Made by a program: the position numbers and the translations under genes. DNA of 64,000 nucleotides from Nephrocerus scutellatus (lineage: Eukaryota; Arthropoda; Insecta; Diptera; Pipunculidae), in the NCBI GenBank assembly GCA_947095585.1, contig OX352761.1, forward strand, positions 135,190,277-135,254,276. Direction: 5' to 3'. Below, one piece after another: positions 56,674 through 64,000 of this stretch. The notes under the pieces are model-generated. The model did not search any database and had not been told where the DNA came from. It worked only from the letters and a program-made list of their open reading frames with translations. Position 1 is the first letter of the stretch. Each line of letters starts with the position of its first letter.

Positions 56674-56842
56674 CAGGGTGTAAAGTGATGTAAGGTCAAA
56701 AGTATGCATCTCTGTTTTAAAACTCTACGTACACCACAGGGGGTGAAAATAGACCCCCCCCCCATCCCATACAATTTTTTTTCACGAAATTAACCAAGGA
56801 ATCACCCCTTTGAGTATTTTCCACCTTAACGGATACACCCTG
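56674..56842. mobile_element. Small MITE (169 bp) with CAGGGTGT termini and TA duplication
   Basis: CAGGGTGT at 56674 and ACACCCTG ending at 56842, each bounded by TA (56672-56673, 56843-56844). It contains an 11-C run and GGGGGTGAAAATAGACCC. It is a Tc1/mariner-like MITE by its target and termini, whose GGGTGT core resembles the ends of the 37-kb palindrome. Confidence 0.6.
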
Positions 56843-56844
56843 TA

Positions 56845-58215
56845 TATATACATCAAATGTTTTTGTCCTTCATACGTATATTATAAAATACCCCAAAAGC
56901 TACATAATGGCAAGCTCATAAATAAAAATAATAATTAATTCAATATCGTAAAATTATCGTCTGATTGACCGCATTGTTTAGCAATTTTTCTGTGGACTAC
57001 AATGTTGAATACGATCGTTTAAAATTCCATTTCCAAGATCATTTAATTGAAAATCTCTTAAAAGCATTTGTGACTTATCAAACGTATTACCCTGACAGGC
57101 ATAAGTCTAAGGTACATTGAAACTAGACAAGTCTTTACGATCGGTGTCGATAATAACTAAGAAGGTACTCTTTTAGGTGCCTATTTAAGTCTAACCGCAA
57201 AATACCCACATGGTGGTGTAGCTACTTTAAAGGGTAAAAACAAAAATACGTATAACATACGTTTAGCAAACAAAAATGTTAAAACCTTGAAATAGTCTTC
57301 CATGAACTGCGACAAGGCAAAGTAAATGCTAACTAGAATAAAACATGTTTGAGTGGATTAACTGGCGGCGCAGAGATGAACACCTTGACTTCTACATGCA
57401 TACGTATTACATTATTGTCAGAGTCTAATCGTACGTGATGTGGCACTGAGCGTGCATTAGATTTTTATTTGTGGAAGAATTTTTCTAACCAAACACTCGT
57501 CCATAAGCTTTTCCATTTAGTAAAAGGTGAACGAATGATTGGTCATAGTGTGTTGACAGTATACAAGTGTCACAGCAATAGTAAAATTTTAGGGAGTGTC
57601 GAAAAATATTTTTGTGCTAAAAAAATTGGCCCAGAGATAAAGGCTTGGTTGGCTTAACGTTCTTTTCAATTAACAATGTTAATTTTGCCAACTGTTAGAT
57701 ATTCAACTGATTAGAAATTCTAGAAGTTGTTTATGTTTTTGCTTGATCCAAACACTGAACTCACAGATCGTGTAACGTCGCTTTTTCAAATGGTATTTGA
57801 ATGTGCGATAAAGAAAGATTTAGATAGTGTGTTACTGTTTTTTAGTGAACAATGTTACGTTTGAGGTTAAAAGCTGACTATGAAAGAGGCATAATCTGAC
57901 GGTCTATTTGCGTGTAATTGAATGTTGTCTTTCGTGAATAAGAAGGCGGGATTAACGAAAATGCATAAATCTAAATATAATACTTAATTAAAAGCAGGAA
58001 ATAACTTATGGCGGTTTGATAGAAAGTAAGAAATATTATTAAGAATTCTGATATCACAGTGCCTAATAGTCTAGTAACAAACCACCCAGATTCTCTGAGT
58101 CCAACTGCACTGCACGTCGCAACATACTTGATAAATATGCAGGAGGTAATAGGTGTAAGATGGTGTTAAGGGCCTCGCTCAGACAAGACGTAGAGATCCT
58201 GTGATGCCTATTGCT
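56845..58215. other. Intergenic, nothing recognised
   Basis: A 62-codon plus-strand ORF at 57469 (WKNFSNQTLVHKLFHLVK...) resembles nothing that can be named. Confidence 0.45.
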
Positions 58216-58217
58216 TC

Positions 58218-59050
58218 TTATCGCTGTAACCGGCTGAGTTTGGTAGCGTTACACTTCTTCTTCATTGCTGGGTACCAGACCATAGGTATGAATTGGCCAT
58301 ACGACAGATGTGTACAGCCAAAGAGCCAACTGCCAAGGTTTGCATGAATAACCCTGCTACCGAGCATGGATATGATCCATTGCGTAAGGAAGGATTCCAC
58401 TCCTGACAAGGTCTGAGCTTCCTTAATGTCCTAAATGTGAACATTGTCGAAGGCCCCTTCTATATCTAAAAAGGTGGCTAGCGTAAACTGCATACAGCTA
58501 ATCGTGTCCTCAATCGTTCGCACAACCTCATGGAGAGCGGTTTCCGTGGAGCTGCCCTTGAGATATGCGTGTTGAGATTTTGATGCTTGTGTGACTTCAA
58601 ATCGTTGCCTGATATGATGAACTAGAATTCGCTCCATAGCCTTTAGCCTAAAATCCTTTGCTGATTCATGGCCTATTATGACTGCTTTGGGTATGAAAAC
58701 TACCCGAACTCCTCTCCAACTTCAGGGATATAATTGAGTAGGAGACAATTTCTGAAAATGTTCATTAGCCAGGAAGTCGACAGCTCCAGTGACCTGTGTA
58801 GCTTACTTCTTTGATTGCCTTTTTGTACCTTCTTTGGCAGTCTTTATAATGGTGCCAGTATTTTTTACTATAGCAGATATTGAAGATCGACCTGGTCATA
58901 CTCATAAGTTTACTAAGGCCTTCACTCCACCATGGAGGGTGAACTTTTATGCTCCGACTTATTGGGCAAGAGGCCTTCAGAGCCACGTTCAATGATTTCT
59001 CGAACGTTCCAATATTCGTGTCCAATTCCTCAGTCGAAGTTCTCTAAATA
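58218..59050 (-). mobile_element. LINE family L fragment: endonuclease/RT linker and RT N-terminal part
   Basis: Minus strand: DTNIGTFEKSLNVALKASCP, IKVHPPWWSEGLSKLMSMTR, YKDCQRRYKKAIKEV (linker), then after a break MERILVHHIRQRFEVTQASK, SQHAYLKGSSTETALHEVVR and TLATFLDIEGAFDNV (motifs 1, 2 and A, with the motif A aspartates intact), then ESFLTQWIISMLGSRVIHA. Frameshifts separate the blocks. It ends 3' near 58218. Confidence 0.85.
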
Positions 59051-59667
59051 TAGGGTAATTTGCCTAATTTTAACTGGATGATACTGCCGAATTTCATCCA
59101 GTCAGTTCTTTTTATATTCTGATAAGTTTTGATCGGAGGTTCAGATCAAAACTTATACACTTATGGTCAGAGTAGGAATTTACATCGGACACTGTCCAGT
59201 TATCAACCCTGAATCAACCCTTTATCATTAGAAATCAAGGTAATATCGATTAACTCTTCCCAAACATTGAACCATTGAATATGAGTGAAAATTCTGTACA
59301 CGATCTGAAAAGTCATAAAAACTAAAGCTTACTCCATGCATAGCCGAGAAACCCTTTTGGAAAAATGGGAACGCCCAATTAACTTTCGACTTCAGTTGAA
59401 AAAAACTAAATCAGGCCAAATACAATTGCAAAGCAAAATCAAGGTGCAACACGCTCACCTAGAACACAGAACTCATAACATACGCATAAAGTCAAATCGC
59501 AAAGGCATTTTTCAAAACAAAAACAACAATTTAGTTGCAATCTTGCACTTTTTCTTTTTTATTTATTGCTAGTGGCCAATACGCTAATGTGTAACAATCA
59601 ATGGTACACACAAAAAGAAAACACAAACACATATAAAAGTTTCCAATAAACAACACAATCATAGTAC
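59051..59667. other. Region upstream of the ELOVL promoter
   Basis: It contains a 78-codon ORF without recognisable domain and an inverted GATCAAAACTTAT / ATAAGTTTTGATC pair near 59125-59160. It may hold upstream regulatory sequence. Confidence 0.4.
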
Positions 59668-59700
59668 TATATAAAAGCGGAAGCGCAGATTATTCAGTAG
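59668..59700 (+). promoter_or_regulatory. Core promoter of the ELOVL gene: TATA box plus initiator
   Basis: TATATAAAAG begins at 59668 and an arthropod-type initiator TTCAGT has its A at 59696, exactly 28 bases downstream, the usual spacing for a focused TATA/Inr promoter. It lies 0.7 kb upstream of the elongase ATG on the same strand. No clear downstream promoter element was seen. Inferred from sequence only. Confidence 0.65.
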
Positions 59701-59888
59701 ACGACCAAAAGAAAGAAGCTTTTGTTTTACTTATTCGATTTGAGTGCACTTTTTCCCACATTTCTTCATTATCAGTGTCATGTTCCACTTGCCATTTTTA
59801 ATTATTATTCTGTGACTGGTGACTGTGAATGGCAAAGTGGAAATATTAACGGAAAATAAGTGCATGTGCAATGCGTGACGAATCGTGC
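59696..59888 (+). other. Predicted non-coding first exon (5' UTR) of the ELOVL gene with three short uORFs
   Basis: From the initiator at 59696 the transcript would run to a consensus donor GC|GTATGT at 59889. It would join an acceptor (ATCATTTTAG) ending at 60368, leaving 15 bases before the ATG at 60384. Inside the exon are short upstream ORFs at 59780-59815 (11 codons), 59829-59849 (6 codons) and 59864-59878 (4 codons), which could damp translation. The exon is a proposal from splice signals and promoter spacing. Confidence 0.45.
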
Positions 59889-60383
59889 GTATGTAAATAT
59901 CACCAGTAGCTATTCAACGCCTTCCAAATAAAATCATCTAGAATCGCGTTCCAATGTATTGGATTTCGGTTGAAAATCTTCATCATTCTACGCCAATGAT
60001 TGACGCACATTTTACAGTCGAACCACCAAATTCATCATCAATCATATTATGCGTTCGTTGTCGGTCTGTATTGAATTCCAATTAGAATTTCGCTGTTTTG
60101 TTAAAGTGCGGCGATGCCGGTGGCAAAACTACGTGATTTGTTTAACAAAAAGAAAATAAAATAATCAAAATTAATTTTGCTTACTCAATTCATTTTGTTG
60201 AGTGTTGGCCCCCTCAACTAAACTCCGAATTGAATGACAGTGACATTGTTCCGCAGTACCAATTTTGAATGAAACGAAATTAAACGCACAAACGCAGCAA
60301 AATCCCCCAACAAAATCACAATCACAATCCGATAATAATCAAACGAATTAATTTACTTATCATTTTAGACGAAATTTCACACA

Positions 60384-63300
60384 ATGACGTCCATTATTAG
60401 GATAGTTAATGACAAGATAGCTGATCTTTCGAATGGCATTGGTACGTAATATGATTATATATTAGTTTGCATTTAATTTAATTTATTTTGTTTCTCCTCA
60501 CTTTCCCAAAGATCAAACTGTCGATCAGTGGTTTCTTATGAGGTCTCCACTGCCATTGCTTTCCATAGTCGCTGTTTACCTACTATTTGTTTTAAAAATT
60601 GGACCTACGTTGATGGCAAATCGCAAGCCCTTTGATCTTAAGAACATCATGGTCGTTTACAACGCATTCCAGGTGGCTTTCTCAACATGGCTGTGTTATA
60701 CGGTGGGTTTATTTTTTATTTTTGTGATATTTTAGGATGTTGTGACTACGTGGACAGACAAATTGTTTGCCATCTTTTTTTAAATGCACATTTACAAGCT
60801 GCAGTTTCATTGGGAGCAAATTCGCTACATTATTCAAAATCACCAATTTCCTTTGATTTTTGTGAAAAATATTACATCTGTATCTGTATTTAAGCGTATT
60901 CTCCCGAATACAAAAGCGACATAACTTCATAACTTACTCGCGCGAATCGAATAGATTTCTGAACATATACAGAGTTCAGGTGTAGTAGTCACCGGAAATC
61001 TTTAACTAATAGACACGACAATCAACTACATTAAACTACAAAAGCTACTCGTATATAAATAGAAAATAATTTTGCATAAAATAGCTTCAAAAACGGCAAT
61101 CGATGTATGGAACCATAAAGAATAGTGGAATTCTTATTGTTCTAGTAAGCTCATAAGAAGTTACCTCAAACCACAACATCATCATCATATTTGGCTCTAC
61201 AACCAGGGTCCGGTCCTGGCTTCCCGCAAAAAATCTCCACCGGTCCCGATTTTGAGCCGATGTCATCCAGTTTTGCATCTGGGCATCCTGGTCTACGCCA
61301 TCCCTCCAGCGTAGTCTTTGCCGGCCTCGCTGCCGTGTTCAATAAATCCTATCGCAAAGGACTTTCCGAGCACGATCCTCTTCGCTCATGCGAGCTAGGT
61401 GTTCTGTCTACCGAAGCCTACCGAGCTTAATTTTCTTCACGATGTCGACATCGCGTTAACGCTCGTAGATCTCATCATTATAGAGTCTCCAGAATCGTCC
61501 TTCCTCACATACGGGGCCGTAAGACTTTTCTCTCGAACGCGGCTAAGAGGTCAGAATGCTTTTTGCTATACACCCAAGTCTCGGATCCATATGTAAGTAC
61601 TGGTATGACCATTGTCTTATATACCAGCAGCTTGGATGTTATGGTTTCTGGTTTCTGATTCCATGCTGGTATCGGCTGCTACAGTTTATTTAAATTGAGG
61701 GACTAATGTTGGATATTCTACTCGCAGACGTGGCCACCATGTACTTTGCTTTGCTCTCATTTATGTGCAGCCCCAGATTTCGTGCCTTCTGTTCGATCTG
61801 GATGAAAGCTTTCTCTGTACAGCTCTTGGGTTGCTACCAACGATGTTAATATTGTTTGCGTAAGCCAGTATCTGAATGGACTTATAAAGGATTGGTCCTC
61901 TCGCCGTTACGTGAGAGTCTCGGATCAAATTCTCCAAGGCCATGTTGAAGAGCACGCAGGCCAGCCTATCCCCTTGCCGAAGCTCGTTGTAGATGTTGAA
62001 TGGGCTTGATAGTGAACCGGATATTTCTACTCATAGCTTTATAGAGTGCTATAATAGGCGGCTTTGAAGTCTATAAAAGATGGTGTAGTGAGTTTTAAAA
62101 TCCTAGAAAATTTTCCATCACCTGACTATGTGTGTATATCTAATAAACTGTGATATGCCTGGGACGAAGCCACACTGGTACGGACCAATGATGTCTTTAG
62201 CGAATGGAGCTATCCTGTCTTGTATGATAGAGGAGAAATCTTATACGCGGTACTCAACAAAGTTATACCACGATAATTGCTGCATGTTGTGATATCTCCT
62301 TTCCTATGTATCGGGCACAGGATGCCTCTTCGCCAGTCTTCTGGCATCACTTCTTCCTCCCATACTTCCACTATTATTTCATGAATTCCTTGGTGCATCG
62401 CGGGACCTCCTGCTTTAATTAGCTCCGCTGGGATACCAAATGATCCCGGGGTCTTATTATTTTTGAGCCGATTTATCGCTCTGTTAACTTCGTCTATGCT
62501 TGATGGCGGTAGCATAGTGTGGTCATCGGTCATTGGTAGAGCCTACAATTCCTCATTTAGCCGGCCATTAAGCAACTCATGAAAGTGCTCTTCCCGCGGT
62601 GTACATTGCATCATACCGGGGACTTTTTGGTAGAACTTCAGCGCCTGGTGCGGTCCTCGCTATCTGTACTGTTCTAGTTCACGGAAGAAATTCTTCTCCC
62701 AGATTGCTTTCATTCGCCAGTGAACTGTTTTTTCATATTTCCTAAGCTATGAGATTGTTGCATTGCTCGATATGCAACATTCTTATGTTCAGTCGCTAGG
62801 TTACATTCGTCATCGAACCAGTCGTTCCGATTTCTACAACGACTGCCTAAGATGGAGTCCGCAGTACTAATGACAGATTCTTAAGGCGTATCCATTTCTC
62901 TTCTACGTCCGACATCTCAGCCCCAGGACTTACTCTACCTGCATTTAGGGCGAGTCCTATCGCTTGATCAGGTTCGGGTTGTGGCGGCGGTCTATCAACA
63001 CGTGGTCTATCTAGTTGGGAGTGGCTCCATCAGGAGATACCCAGGTTACTTTGTGGATATTTTTACACGCAAACCTTGTACTCGCAACTACAAAATTCAT
63101 TGCCCATTGTCATTAGTGTTCTCGTGTAAGCTGTGGGTGCCAATGTACTGCCTGAACGCTGACTCCCTACCTATTTCGGCATTCATATCCCCCAGTATGA
63201 TTTTTACATTATAGTGAGGGAAGGCATGGAGTTCTCATTCGACTGATTCAAAGAATTCTTCTTTTTCATCATCTGGAGAATCCTCTGTAGGTGCGTGAAC

Positions 63301-64000
63301 GTTTATGAGGCTTATTTTTTTAAATCTGCCCCGCACGCGAAGGGTGCATAACCGTTGATTTACTTCGGTGAGTTCCATTCTTTTGCTGACTAGAAACCCC
63401 TCCCCGAGCACATGATATCTTGCATGACAGCTGTAATGTATGTCATATGCTGATTTTTGTAAGACACCATTCCCCCTTAACCGCAAATTCTGGATTGCTG
63501 TTATGTCAGCAAACTATTTTGACAGTGTGTCGGCTAGCTGCTGTGCAGCTCGATCTCTATACAGTCAGAGTACGTTCCATAAGAAAATTCAATTCAATTA
63601 GCTTTTCCTGTATTGGAGGAAAATTATCGGGGGCCACCACGGGGAGGCTTGATCGCACTTCCACCAGTCAAAGATAGTTGCAATTCAGATACATTTTATG
63701 TTATTCCCCCTATTCTGGTGATGGCTGACCGCCCAAACCACAATATACATAGTTATAGTTATTTTAAAATATTACTTTTGCTAAATTAAAGTTATTTACT
63801 CAAACTCTTATTTGCTAATTCTATTATGTTTCTACACTCACAGTCAATTCAAGAGAGCAGTATCCTTTCACATTTGATGTCGAAGAAGTGCGAAGTCTCT
63901 CGAAGCCGCGAACAAATGTTAGCGCTCTACTCGGGAGCGTGGTTCTATTTCTTTTCTAAAGTCGTCGATCTTCTGGATACGATATTTTTCGTTTTGCGTA
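60384..64000 (+). CDS. ELOVL very-long-chain fatty acid elongase, 5' part (truncated by window edge)
   Basis: Condensing enzyme of microsomal fatty-acid elongation (3-ketoacyl-CoA synthase, ELO/GNS1 family), an ER multi-pass membrane protein. Coding exons: 60384-60441, 60512-60702 and 63844 to beyond 64000. Junctions are phase 1 (Gly-Ile-Asp, Asp split) and phase 0, with good GT-AG sites (gtacgt/ccaaag; gtgggt/ctcacag). The 135 readable residues start MTSIIRIVNDKIADLSN. Then come a first hydrophobic span (about 32-53), the family motif GPTLMANRKPFDLK at 50-63, VVYNAFQV at 67-74, a second hydrophobic span (about 67-83), and YFFSKVVDLLDTIFFVLR at 118-135. The last holds the first half of the ELO signature, K122-x2-D125-x2-D128-T129. 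The catalytic HxxHH box would lie beyond the window. The style resembles the ELOVL1/7-type fly elongases, but the ortholog cannot be named. Intron 2 is 3141 bp and contains an antisense RTE retrotransposon. Confidence 0.93.
61171..63740 (-). mobile_element. RTE-clade LINE, copy B: near full-length layout, antisense in ELOVL intron 2
   Basis: Starts at GGGCGGTCAGCCATC (63735 down), as copy A. Minus-strand order: 5' leader; endonuclease ([60 protein letters not shown]) at 63486-63235 and the degraded QIDHV block near 63000; linker; RT (DDHTMLPPSSIDEVNRAINR, NNKTPGSFGIPAELIKAGG, PEDWRRGILCPIHRKGDITT) at 62533-62210; a deletion; LFNMALENLIRDS and ILAYANNINIVG (motif C) near 61850; 3' UTR ending GGTTGTAGAGCCAAAT + (ATG)n at about 61171, the simple-repeat tail usual for RTE. 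The catalytic YADD has become YANN. About 2.57 kb against roughly 3.2 kb for a whole RTE. Confidence 0.88.

Noticed and set aside
57469..57657. 62-codon ORF suspected to be a transposase fragment
   Set aside because: No catalytic or DNA-binding motif could be recognised.
60687..60893. 68-codon ORF reading through the end of ELOVL exon 2
   Set aside because: It reads across the donor at 60703 into intron 2; the spliced frame to 63844 gives the conserved elongase sequence instead.
1..64000. CRISPR arrays, bacterial operons or plasmid-like systems
   Set aside because: Spliceosomal introns, eukaryotic promoters and insect retroelements show nuclear eukaryotic DNA; no regularly spaced direct repeats were seen.

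Overview
The window is AT-rich nuclear DNA of an insect, most likely a higher (brachyceran) fly. The evidence is a six-exon adiponectin-receptor gene whose protein reads like the Drosophila one along its whole length, short GT-AG introns, TATA plus TCAGT initiator promoters, and a dense load of insect-type non-LTR retrotransposons, Helitrons and MITEs. A tephritid-like fly with an expanded genome would fit, but the species cannot be fixed from this sequence.

Three host genes are secure. (1) AdipoR lies on the minus strand at 19911-25031. It is complete: six coding exons, 432 residues, with all four metal-ligand positions present. (2) A tRNA-Pro with anticodon TGG lies on the plus strand at 28326-28397. 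(3) The 5' part of an ELOVL fatty-acid elongase lies on the plus strand at 60384-64000. Three coding exons give 135 residues, the gene runs off the right edge, and a TATA/Inr promoter and a non-coding first exon are proposed upstream. Both protein genes concern membrane lipid biology, but they are on opposite strands and 35 kb apart, so no operon-like relation is implied.

Region by region: 1-19.9 kb is gene-poor and holds copies of a tRNA-derived SINE, degenerate LINE copies (a long one at 6.6-9.2 kb), a probable solo LTR (5850-6119), an RTE fragment, an R1-clade 3' end (16.6-17.5 kb) and a possible orphan core promoter at 18.1 kb. 19.9-26.4 kb is AdipoR; its 3.6-kb first coding intron is filled with an RTE 5' half, another LINE fragment, short tandem repeats and G-rich direct repeats. 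26.4-31 kb holds a ~120-bp-period repeat (family A), the tRNA and its foldback neighbour, and an RNase H-bearing LINE tail. 31-44 kb holds nested LINE/MITE/hAT remains and a 615-bp near-perfect palindrome with TA flanks (37094-37708). 44-59 kb is mostly unrecognised AT-rich DNA containing a 478-bp tandem duplication with MITE-like inverted termini, two Helitron ends (48.7-49.2 kb), a LINE with RT and RNase H (52.0-53.2 kb) and a small TA-flanked MITE (56.7 kb). 59.7-64 kb is the ELOVL gene, whose 3.1-kb intron 2 carries an antisense RTE copy.

No complete, uninterrupted transposon ORF was found; every retroelement seen is truncated or broken by stops and frameshifts. The most unusual structures are the four-copy tRNA-SINE family with a conserved 3' stem-loop, the giant palindromic MITE, the abutting Helitrons, and the placement of the same RTE family antisense in large introns of both protein genes.
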